Source: an uncultured Lachnospiraceae bacterium
GTDB lineage: Bacteria > Bacillota > Clostridia > Lachnospirales > Lachnospiraceae
Direction of reading: 5' to 3'
Assembly (NCBI GenBank): GCA_947653315.1
Contig: CANTGP010000185.1
Location: 1-6,370, forward strand
Length of the DNA: 6,370 nucleotides
Part shown: positions 1 through 5,678 of the stretch, piece after piece
Layout: every line of letters starts with the position of its first letter
How positions within the stretch are numbered: the first letter of the stretch is position 1
Program-made: the position numbers and the translations under genes
The notes under the pieces: model-generated
What the model was told of the DNA's origin: nothing
Database searches by the model: none
What the model saw: the letters and a program-made list of their open reading frames with translations, nothing else

Positions 1-34
1 GCCACCCCTTTTCCGGTTTCTTTTGCCCCTTCCG

Positions 35-1411
35 TTACAGGGAATACTGCATCCACAAATAACGCACCATCCACGGAAAATCCAGTTTTTCCGTTCCTCC
101 TGCCGTCCGTACCGGGTATTCCCTCAGCAATTCCCCGTCCAGATAATAATTCACCGCCCCGACCCGCGTCCCCGCCTCTACGGGTGCCGTAAGTTTCTCC
201 GGCAGCAGAACATTCCGCTCCACGTTTTCCCCGTCCCGCAAAAGGACATTCAGCTCCCCGCCGTCCGTTTCCGCCACTTCCACGGGCAGATAGGCATCAT
301 CGTAGGGTTTCCCGCTTTCCGGCACGCCGCCCTCCACCAAAAGGGGCCCCAGCGGCGTCTCCTCGTACACATTCCGGTATTCGTAATTTTCCAGCCCGTA
401 ATTCATAAGCTGTTTCGTATCGCTCCATTTATAGCTCTTATGGTTCGGCCAGCCGCAGGCAAGCAGCGCCACCACAAAAGTCTTCCCGTCCCTTTTTAAC
501 GCCCCCACATAACAATATCCGGCATTATTGGTAAATCCCGTTTTCCCCGAAAGCGCCCCGTCCATCATGCCAAGAAATGCATTATGGTTGTTGCAGGAAT
601 AGCTCCCCTTCCCCTCCGCATCCGTAAAAAAATGGCTCTGGGTACGGGTCACTTCCAAAAACTCCCCGCTCTTTTCCGATTCCCCGATACAGTATTTCAT
701 GATACGCGCCAAATCCGCCGCCGTAGTGGAATGCACCTTCTGCCCGCCCCCCGTTTCGTTCACCGAAGCATCCAATCCGTTCGGCGTAATAAAAAACGTA
801 TCCTGACAGCCGATTTCCCGTGCCTTTTGATTCATCATGGCGGCAAATCCCTCCACACTCCCCCCGATATGTTCCGCGATTGCCACCGCCGCATCGTTAT
901 GGGACTCCAGCATCAGGGAATAAAGCAAATCCCCCAGCCGGAACTCCTGCCCCTGGTACATACCAAGATGCACCTTCGGCTGTGCCGCCGCATAAGCGGA
1001 AACCGTAACGGTATCGTCCATATTCCCGTTTTCCAGCGCAAGGATACAAGTCATAATTTTAGTAGTACTCGCCATAGGCAGCTTCTCCGTCTCATTTTTC
1101 CCATATAAAATACGCCCGGAATCCGCATCCATAAGGACTGCGGAATGGGCGTAGAGCTGCAGGTTTGTACCATTTTCCTTCCCGGTCCCGTCTTTTTCCC
1201 CGACTCCTTTTCCGGCTTCCGCTTCCACCGCCTCCTCCCACGCCTGTACCGCAAGCGGCTGCTTATCCATCCATACGAAAACCAAAAGGAAACCCACCAT
1301 ACAAAGACCGATTATATTCCCCTTCCTATTTTCCGTCCTCCCACCGATTTTCCATCCAAACTTTCTTCCCAACTTCCTTCCTATTTTCTTCCCCGTTTTT
1401 CCATCCATCAT
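35..1411 (-). CDS. D-alanyl-D-alanine carboxypeptidase, peptidase S11, membrane-anchored (possible DacB type)
   Basis: This 458-aa penicillin-binding protein is predicted to remove terminal D-Ala from peptidoglycan stem peptides outside the membrane. Active-site motifs are S115-T-T-K118, S170-H-N172 and K290-T-G292 within SGKTG. The catalytic domain spans about 86-345, and a beta-rich C-terminal domain follows (about 350-435). The N-terminus is unusual: a Lys/Arg/Gly tetrapeptide repeat (7-22), one hydrophobic span (about 32-48) and a Gly/Glu/Lys-rich linker (58-84). The protein is about 70 residues longer than usual family members for this reason. The ATG at 1411 is preceded by GGAAGGAAG at suitable distance. 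The reading frame stays open 73 codons further, but those codons run into the palindrome. Location after scpAB matches B. subtilis dacB, the cortex-modifying sporulation enzyme, so that role is possible. The S11 call is firm; the dacB assignment rests on gene order only. Confidence 0.92.
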   Translation of the reverse strand: MMDGKTGKKIGRKLGRKFGWKIGGRTENRKGNIIGLCMVGFLLVFVWMDKQPLAVQAWEEAVEAEAGKGVGEKDGTGKENGTNLQLYAHSAVLMDADSGRILYGKNETEKLPMASTTKIMTCILALENGNMDDTVTVSAYAAAQPKVHLGMYQGQEFRLGDLLYSLMLESHNDAAVAIAEHIGGSVEGFAAMMNQKAREIGCQDTFFITPNGLDASVNETGGGQKVHSTTAADLARIMKYCIGESEKSGEFLEVTRTQSHFFTDAEGKGSYSCNNHNAFLGMMDGALSGKTGFTNNAGYCYVGALKRDGKTFVVALLACGWPNHKSYKWSDTKQLMNYGLENYEYRNVYEETPLGPLLVEGGVPESGKPYDDAYLPVEVAETDGGELNVLLRDGENVERNVLLPEKLTAPVEAGTRVGAVNYYLDGELLREYPVRTAGGTEKLDFPWMVRYLWMQYSL

Positions 1412-1477
1412 TTCCGCTTCCTTCCGCCCGCCGGTATCACAATATCCCCCCGCAGACTTCCGCTTATCATTTATATC

Positions 1478-1483
1478 ATTATA
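1478..1483 (-). promoter_or_regulatory. Candidate -10 box for the distal carboxypeptidase gene
   Basis: The stretch between the palindrome and the gene start (1412-1557) is A/T-rich around 1470-1520 and holds a consensus TATAAT at 1478-1483 on the minus strand, 66 nt before the ATG. Seventeen bp upstream the sequence is TTCTAA, a poor -35, although an 8-T run and other A/T-rich DNA lie just beyond. A promoter for an alternative sigma factor is possible but not recognisable here. Nothing else was seen in this stretch apart from the ribosome binding site. Confidence 0.3.
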
Positions 1484-1557
1484 TGAAGGAACAAAATAAA
1501 TTAGAAAAAAAAGAATACCATCACAACCAACAAATCCCTTCCCTTTTTCACCACCCA

Positions 1558-1875
1558 GCAGTTGGCGGGAATGGATTGCCCTGCCCGTTTTGCCCGTCGT
1601 CCCGTCCGGTTCCTGCCTGCGGCTGTTCAAACCTGTTTCAGAAAATAGTGATATTTCTTATTGTTTCCGAAGATTGGTTTATGGCCGCATAAGGCGGCGA
1701 TGTTTGACGAACCCGGCGACATGCCGGGTGAGGAGTTTCGCCGCCTTGGCCATAAACCAACCTTTGGAAACGATTAGAAATATCCCATTTTCGCCGTCAG
1801 GTTTGAACAGCCGCAGGCAGGAACCGGACGGGACGACGGGCAAAACGGGCAGGGCAATCCATTCCCGCCAACTGC
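1558..1875. repeat. 318-bp near-complete palindrome with 78-bp perfect inverted arms
   Basis: Bases 1558-1635 and 1798-1875 are exact inverted copies over 78 bp: the left arm opens GCAGTTGGCGGGAATGG and the right arm closes CCATTCCCGCCAACTGC. Identity stops sharply at both ends, with A at 1557 facing G at 1876. Inside, after a poorly matched stretch of 13-14 nt, a second inverted pair (1650-1686 with 1748-1784) matches at 33 of 37 positions. A 10-bp GC-rich stem and an apical hairpin follow. The element fills most of the gap between scpB and the carboxypeptidase gene. No clear target-site duplication is visible; a CGTCCG hexamer is repeated twice at 1875-1886 beside the right end. Candidates are a MITE-like element, a large structured RNA or a transcription boundary. 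No transposase is encoded. Confidence 0.93.
1650..1784. other. Inner palindromic core with apical double stem (candidate structured RNA)
   Basis: The core folds as a 37-position stem (1650-1686 with 1748-1784, four mismatched columns), a 4-nt bulge GCAT (1687-1690), a 10-bp stem AAGGCGGCGA/TCGCCGCCTT (1691-1700 with 1738-1747), an asymmetric internal loop (1701-1710 and 1730-1737) and a 7-bp GC hairpin closed by ACCCGGC/GCCGGGT with loop GACAT. In a plus-strand transcript two of the four non-identical columns are G-U wobbles. In a minus-strand transcript one is. This slightly favours plus-strand RNA, but the counts are too small to decide. Neither side of the core has an obvious promoter or T-tract, so expression is unproven. 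Confidence 0.45.
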
Positions 1876-1900
1876 GTCCGCGTCCGCACCCACCCCACCG

Positions 1901-2470
1901 TCAAATATCCAACTGAAGCTGCACCTCCGATTCCGCCTGCTGTTTAAATTCTTCCATCTGCACCGCGCTCAGCTCCGGCAGTTCTTCCAAAGATTTCACG
2001 CCGAAACTCCTTAAAAATTCCTCCGTGGTTCCAAACAGCAGCGGACGTCCCGGCGCATCCATTCTGCCCACCTCACAAACCAAACCGAATTCCACCAGAC
2101 GGTTCACCGCATGGTCGCAGCTCACTCCCCTGATTTTCTCAATCTCCAGCCTTGTGATGGGCTGTTTATAGGCGATAATGGAAAGAGTTTCCATCAGGGT
2201 ATCCGTCAGCACGAATTTCCTCGGTGTCTTGGCAATCTGAATTAAATGCTCGTACATCTCCGGCTTTGTGCACAGTTGTACCGCATCTTCCAGCTCAATG
2301 AGCATAATTCCCCTGTCCTTTTTTCCGTAACGGGCTTTCATGCCCGCCAGGATTTCCTTTGTCTGCGCCACGTCTTCCCCTATTACTTCTGCCAGCCTTG
2401 CCACTTCCACCGAGTCCCCCATGGTAAATAGAATGGCTTCCATGACCGCTTCCGCCTGCTTCCTCTCCAC
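1901..2470 (-). CDS. scpB: Segregation and condensation protein B (ScpB)
   Basis: ScpB dimerises through winged-helix domains and binds the middle of ScpA, regulating the SMC complex. The 189-aa product has an N-terminal winged helix (about 1-85, opening RKQAEAVMEAILFTMGDSV) and a second one (about 88-165). The second carries the conserved TLSIIAYKQPITRLEIEKIR (96-115), then GRPLLFGTTEEFLRSFG (141-157) and LEELPEL (161-167). A glutamine- and glutamate-rich tail ends the protein. The GTG at 2470 is chosen as start because AGGGGG lies 7 nt upstream and the family's N-terminal helix begins there. The in-frame ATG at 2536 would add 22 residues encoded within the out-of-frame 3' end of scpA and lacks a good ribosome binding site. 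The stop (1901) lies 25 nt from the large palindrome that separates this gene from the next. Confidence 0.95.
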   Translation of the reverse strand: MERKQAEAVMEAILFTMGDSVEVARLAEVIGEDVAQTKEILAGMKARYGKKDRGIMLIELEDAVQLCTKPEMYEHLIQIAKTPRKFVLTDTLMETLSIIAYKQPITRLEIEKIRGVSCDHAVNRLVEFGLVCEVGRMDAPGRPLLFGTTEEFLRSFGVKSLEELPELSAVQMEEFKQQAESEVQLQLDI

Positions 2471-2487
2471 GTTTCCGCCCCCTGTTT

Positions 2488-3246
2488 TTATGCCGTCTCC
2501 GCCCTGTGCTTTGACGTAATCATGATATCGCTGCAAATGCCGTCCTGCTCGATATCAATCAGCCCCGTTTTCATCATTTCCAAAATAACAAGAAAAGTAA
2601 CGATAATCTCCATCTTACTGTGCTGCTTTTCCAATAACTGGCGGAAACTGAACCGTCCGTGGCTGCGCGCATATTGCTCCACATAAACGGTTTTTAAGTC
2701 CATATCCACCTCGTCCTTCTCAATATTGCCGAACGTACTCCTTACGGGATCGATTTTGTCCTCCTGCCGTTTCATCATAAACCGGAATATTTCATGCAGT
2801 TTGTTCAGGTTTACGTCGGCGAGCAGGGTTTCATAGTCGATAGGCTGGCGGTAATCCGCCACCTCTTTGGGAAGGAGGCGTTCCCTGTACAGGGTCCTTG
2901 CGGCATCCACCTGCCTGTCCCGGAGTTCAAAGGACATATACTTGTACATTTTATATTCCAACAATTTCTGTACCAGTTCCGCGCGCGGGTCTTCTTCCCC
3001 CCCTTCCTCGTTGACCTCTTTGGGAAGGAGCATACGGCACTTAATGTCGATTAAGGTCGCCGCCATAACGAGGAACTCGCTCACCACATTCATATCCTCC
3101 GTTTCCATTTGGCGGATATAGGCAAGGTACTGTTCCGTGATTTCCACGATGGGAATATCATAAATGTCAATTTTATTTTTTTCTATCAAATGAAGCAAAA
3201 GGTCCAGGGGACCTTCAAACACTTCCAATTTTACGGGAATTGCCAT
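2488..3246 (-). CDS. scpA: Segregation and condensation protein A (ScpA, SMC kleisin)
   Basis: ScpA is the kleisin subunit that bridges the heads of the SMC dimer and binds ScpB, forming the ring that organises and segregates the nucleoid. The 252-aa product begins MAIPVKLEVFEGPLDLLLHL, the hallmark N-terminus of the family, and continues with KNKIDIYDIPIVEITEQY (23-40). MAATLIDIKCRMLLP (61-75) completes the N-terminal SMC-neck-binding helices. An acidic stretch follows (80-88). The C-terminal winged helix that binds the SMC cap is visible at about 197-243 (RFSFRQLLE and the KMEIIVTFLVILEMMKTGLI region). The ATG at 3246 is preferred to the one 42 nt upstream: AAGGA lies about 9 nt before it, the family N-terminus starts exactly there, and the upstream ATG has no ribosome binding site. 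scpB follows after 17 nt, so the two are co-transcribed. Length is typical. Confidence 0.96.
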   Translation of the reverse strand: MAIPVKLEVFEGPLDLLLHLIEKNKIDIYDIPIVEITEQYLAYIRQMETEDMNVVSEFLVMAATLIDIKCRMLLPKEVNEEGGEEDPRAELVQKLLEYKMYKYMSFELRDRQVDAARTLYRERLLPKEVADYRQPIDYETLLADVNLNKLHEIFRFMMKRQEDKIDPVRSTFGNIEKDEVDMDLKTVYVEQYARSHGRFSFRQLLEKQHSKMEIIVTFLVILEMMKTGLIDIEQDGICSDIMITSKHRAETA

Positions 3247-3293
3247 GGTGCTTTTCCTTTCCGGCGTCCGGCTCTTTTTGGACCGCATTTCTT

Positions 3294-3322
3294 ATTCTAT
3301 ATAAAAATGCGTGGAATTTCAA
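3294..3322 (-). promoter_or_regulatory. SigA-type promoter for scpA-scpB, overlapping the upstream stop codon
   Basis: On the minus strand TTGAAA (3317-3322), a 17-bp spacer and TAGAAT (3294-3299) form a good vegetative promoter. The TGA of the phosphoesterase gene (3319-3321) is part of the -35 box. The predicted start point near 3287 gives a leader of about 40 nt to the ATG at 3246. It also lies essentially on top of the alternative ATG at 3288, which would then be leaderless. This supports the shorter ScpA. Confidence 0.75.
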
Positions 3323-4236
3323 GACATTATTTTTCCGCTATCCGTTTTCCTGTTATTCTTCACCGGGGCACACGCTGCGCAATCCACTACCACCAATTCT
3401 CCCGGATTAAATATCCTGATGGGTATGGTATGCATCCCAAGCCCCCTGCCGAGAATCATGCGGCGACCGGATTCCTCGTACAGACCGCCGTCATATTTCG
3501 GGAAAATACGGACGGACGGGGAAATCACGCCGCCAAGCAACGGAAGGCGCATGACGCCGCCATGCACATGCCCGGACAGCGTTAAATCCGCCCCCCATGC
3601 CGCATACTGCTTAAAATAATCGGGATTATGGGCAATCAGCAGTTCCATGCAGTCCCCTTTTGCCTTCCCCAGCAGTTTTTCCATATACTTTCCGTCCATG
3701 GGCGTCCGCCGCAGCCTCTTATAATAACGGCGTTCTATTTCCAAACCGCAGATTTCCATATTATATTCCGGCAGGTAAATGCGCCCGTTTTCCAACAGGC
3801 GTACCCCGCATTTTCTTAATTCCCGTGCATAAGTATCGTAAAGGTCCCCATAGTCTTTCCGGTATACCTTTATCCGGTACTCATGGTTGCCGTTGCCGTA
3901 ATAAACCGGATATTCTGCGGCAAGACGGCGCAGGAAAGCGAGGGGTTCCCGTATCCTTGTCTTCTCCCCGTTTGCCGTCACCATATCCCCCGCAACCAAA
4001 ACCAAATCCGGTTCCTGCGCCCTTACCGCCTGTAAAAGACGCCCGTTACCGGCGCCGTATTCTTTATTATGGAGATCCGACAGCATGACGATCCGGCATT
4101 TTTTCCGTAATTTCGGCGATGCGATACGGTATTTTGCCACCACAAAACGGCGGCTGTCCCTTACCGCCGCCGACCCAAAAAAGAAAGAAAGCAAAACGGG
4201 CGGTATGGAGAGAATGAAGGGGTGTCTGATTGACAT
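3319..4236 (-). CDS. Membrane-anchored calcineurin-like metallophosphoesterase (YkuE/YaeI type)
   Basis: This 305-aa protein carries the full metal-binding signature of calcineurin-like phosphoesterases: D54-L-H56 in LSDLH, G83-D84, G116-N117-H118-E119, a histidine at 203 (AHNP) and G222-H223-V-H225 in SGHVHGG. These residues coordinate a dinuclear metal centre that hydrolyses phosphomonoesters or phosphodiesters. A single hydrophobic segment near the start (about 8-25) acts as an anchor or uncleaved signal, placing the catalytic domain outside the membrane as proposed for B. subtilis YkuE. Length is typical for this subgroup. The ATG at 4236 is supported by AAAGGA 8 nt upstream and by the promoter at 4285-4313. 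The substrate cannot be read from sequence; a role in envelope or lipid phosphate metabolism is inference. The stop codon overlaps the -35 box of the promoter for scpA. Confidence 0.92.
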   Translation of the reverse strand: MSIRHPFILSIPPVLLSFFFGSAAVRDSRRFVVAKYRIASPKLRKKCRIVMLSDLHNKEYGAGNGRLLQAVRAQEPDLVLVAGDMVTANGEKTRIREPLAFLRRLAAEYPVYYGNGNHEYRIKVYRKDYGDLYDTYARELRKCGVRLLENGRIYLPEYNMEICGLEIERRYYKRLRRTPMDGKYMEKLLGKAKGDCMELLIAHNPDYFKQYAAWGADLTLSGHVHGGVMRLPLLGGVISPSVRIFPKYDGGLYEESGRRMILGRGLGMHTIPIRIFNPGELVVVDCAACAPVKNNRKTDSGKIMS

Positions 4237-4284
4237 GGCTCCTATCCTTTCACGTTTTTGTTTTATGCTTGTTTACAGTATCTT

Positions 4285-4313
4285 ATTATACCCAAATCCT
4301 GTTTTCTTTTCAA
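4285..4313 (-). promoter_or_regulatory. SigA-type promoter for the metallophosphoesterase gene
   Basis: On the minus strand the -35 box TTGAAA (4308-4313), a 17-bp spacer and the -10 box TATAAT (4285-4290) make a near-consensus vegetative promoter. The start point predicted about 7 nt beyond the -10 leaves a leader of about 42 nt before the ATG at 4236. It may also feed scpA and scpB by read-through, because no terminator separates them. The rest of the 175-bp spacer (4237-4411) holds only a weak stem-loop at 4332-4346 without a T-tract. Confidence 0.85.
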
Positions 4314-4411
4314 CAAAATCCGTGAATGCCCGCCAGCTTCGCCGGCATCTTCCTTTGGGTGCCCGTGTACACAAAAAACAACAGTAATGCGCCCCTTACA
4401 CACCATGCCGC

Positions 4412-5575
4412 CTACAACAAAAACAAACGAACCAACTTCACCACATAATCGCGGTATCCTGCCTTCTCCACGGCCTTTGCCGCCACGATGGATACTCCCC
4501 CAATCCGCTGTCCGTCCAGCCGGTAAACTGCCTCGCCCACCGCCTGCCCTTCCGCCACCGGCGCTTCCACCAATTCCGGCAGGGTAATGGTTTCCTCTAT
4601 TTGGGATAAATTGCTCCCCTTGGTGTCCAAATAACGGAATTCCCCTGCAAAGCTCAAATTGACTTCATCCTCCACACCGCCCTTTACGGTAAGTGCCGGA
4701 AGGGATTCCTTGTTTTCGTCCACGTATACATTGCTCACGCTGTAACCGAAATTTAAAAGCGCCACGGCATCCTGGAAACGCACTTTATTGTCCGGCGCGC
4801 CCATCACTACGGCAATTAAGTCGATACCGTCCTTGCTCGCCGTGGCGGAAAGGCAGTATTTTGCTTTGCTGGTGGAACCGGTTTTCAGCCCGGTCGCCCA
4901 TTCGTACTGCTTTAACAGCTTATTGGTGCTTGAGAGGGTAAACGTGCTGCTTCCCTGCCTTGTCACATGTGTGATGTCCTCCATCCATATCTTTGTGTAA
5001 TTATAAACTTCCGGATGTTTCGTCACCAGTTCCCTTGACATGACCGCCACATCCCTCGCCGTGGTATAATGCTCGTCGGAATCCGTCAGGCCGCAGCAGT
5101 CCACGAAATGAGTATTGTCCATCCGTAAATCCTCGGCTTTCTGATTCATCATTGCCACGAATTCCTCCTCGCTTCCCGCAATATATTCCGCCACCGCCAC
5201 ACAGGCATCGTTGCCGGACGCCACGGCGATACATTTTATCATCGTATCCAAAGACTGTACTTCCCCTTCCTCCAGAAAAACCTGCGACCCACCCATGGAT
5301 TTGGCATGGGCACTGGTAATGACGTCATCCTCCAAATGAATCCTGCCCGTATCCAACTGGTCAAAAATAAGCAGCAGGGTCATAATCTTCGTGATGCTTG
5401 CCGGACTCCTCCTCATATCCGCATCCTTCTCACATACCAACTGTCCCGTGGACGCTTCCACCACAATGTAAGAAGGCGCGGATACCTCAGGCACCGCCTG
5501 CACATATTGAACCTGTGACAGCATCAGACCGATACTGAATACAAAGCAAACCGCAGTTCTCACCAATCTTTTCAC
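4412..5575 (-). CDS. Secreted D-alanyl-D-alanine carboxypeptidase, peptidase S11 (DacF-like)
   Basis: This is a 387-aa low-molecular-weight penicillin-binding protein that removes the terminal D-Ala from peptidoglycan pentapeptides outside the membrane. All three active-site motifs are present: S60-I-T-K63 (nucleophile serine and general-base lysine), S120-G-N122 and K231-T-G233. The N-terminus (MKRLVRTAVC, then a hydrophobic run) is a signal peptide with likely cleavage after YVQA (about residue 27). A beta-rich C-terminal domain (about 290-365) ends in an amphipathic tail (about 371-387) of the kind that peripherally anchors these enzymes. Length matches B. subtilis DacF and DacA-type enzymes. 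The GTG at 5575 is chosen because GGGAG lies 8 nt upstream and a proper signal peptide follows. The upstream in-frame ATG at 5632 sits in a terminator loop and lacks a ribosome binding site. No clear terminator follows the stop. The S11 call is firm; dacF versus dacB or dacA orthology is not settled. Confidence 0.93.
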   Translation of the reverse strand: MKRLVRTAVCFVFSIGLMLSQVQYVQAVPEVSAPSYIVVEASTGQLVCEKDADMRRSPASITKIMTLLLIFDQLDTGRIHLEDDVITSAHAKSMGGSQVFLEEGEVQSLDTMIKCIAVASGNDACVAVAEYIAGSEEEFVAMMNQKAEDLRMDNTHFVDCCGLTDSDEHYTTARDVAVMSRELVTKHPEVYNYTKIWMEDITHVTRQGSSTFTLSSTNKLLKQYEWATGLKTGSTSKAKYCLSATASKDGIDLIAVVMGAPDNKVRFQDAVALLNFGYSVSNVYVDENKESLPALTVKGGVEDEVNLSFAGEFRYLDTKGSNLSQIEETITLPELVEAPVAEGQAVGEAVYRLDGQRIGGVSIVAAKAVEKAGYRDYVVKLVRLFLL

Positions 5576-5589
5576 ACTCAACGCTCCCA

Positions 5590-5609
5590 AATAGTATTCT
5601 ACTATTATA
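5590..5609 (-). promoter_or_regulatory. Candidate -10 box with overlapping 17-bp perfect dyad (possible operator)
   Basis: A consensus TATAAT lies at 5604-5609 on the minus strand, 28 nt before the GTG start of the carboxypeptidase. The position 17 bp upstream falls in the terminator stem and reads ATGCGG, which is not a good -35, so the promoter call is tentative. Overlapping the -10 and the expected transcription start is the perfect dyad AATAGTA-GAA-TACTATT (5590-5606), 7 bp per arm with a 3-bp spacer. A repressor bound there would block initiation. It could instead form a small hairpin in the leader. No regulator can be named from the site. Confidence 0.45.
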
Positions 5610-5610
5610 A

Positions 5611-5643
5611 ATATAAAAAAACGGTCCCGCATAGAACCGTTTT
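5611..5643 (-). terminator. Intrinsic terminator after the CmpB-family gene
   Basis: Read on the minus strand, AAAACGGT (5643-5636) pairs perfectly with ACCGTTTT (5625-5618). The stem extends inward by a T-G wobble and a C-G pair, giving about 10 bp around a 6-nt loop. It runs directly into an uninterrupted T-tract (seven T in all) followed by TATATTT. It starts 35 nt after the stop at 5679. The first ATG of the reading frame of the next gene lies inside the loop of this hairpin, which argues strongly against that ATG being the real start. Confidence 0.88.
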
Positions 5644-5678
5644 CCCATATTTATTCCCCGGAGCATGTTTGAAAACCG

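Noticed and set aside
1145..1692. Proline- and serine-rich plus-strand open frames antisense to the carboxypeptidase N-terminus.
   Set aside because: They are antisense reflections of the Gly/Lys/Glu-rich coding strand of the carboxypeptidase gene, with no ribosome binding site of note.
1590..1916. 108-codon plus-strand open frame across the palindrome.
   Set aside because: Its coding potential comes from the palindrome arms and stems; it enters scpB antisense at its end and shows no protein family features.
2471..2536. Longer ScpB start at the ATG at 2536, overlapping scpA by 49 bp.
   Set aside because: The extra residues are an out-of-frame reading of the scpA 3' end, and the GTG at 2470 has a far better ribosome binding site and matches the family N-terminus.
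3247..3288. Longer ScpA start at the ATG at 3288.
   Set aside because: It lies at the predicted transcription start, has no ribosome binding site, and the 14 added residues precede the conserved MAIPVKLEVF start.
4332..4346. Stem-loop GCCGGC-GAA-GCTGGC in the spacer between the DacF-like gene and the phosphoesterase gene, considered as a terminator.
   Set aside because: The stem is only 6 bp with a G-T pair and no T-tract follows on either strand.
4359..4411. T-run (TGTTGTTTTTTG on the minus strand) just after the DacF-like stop, considered as an intrinsic terminator.
   Set aside because: The only pairing before it is a weak 4-bp GTAA/TTAC stem, which is not enough for a terminator.
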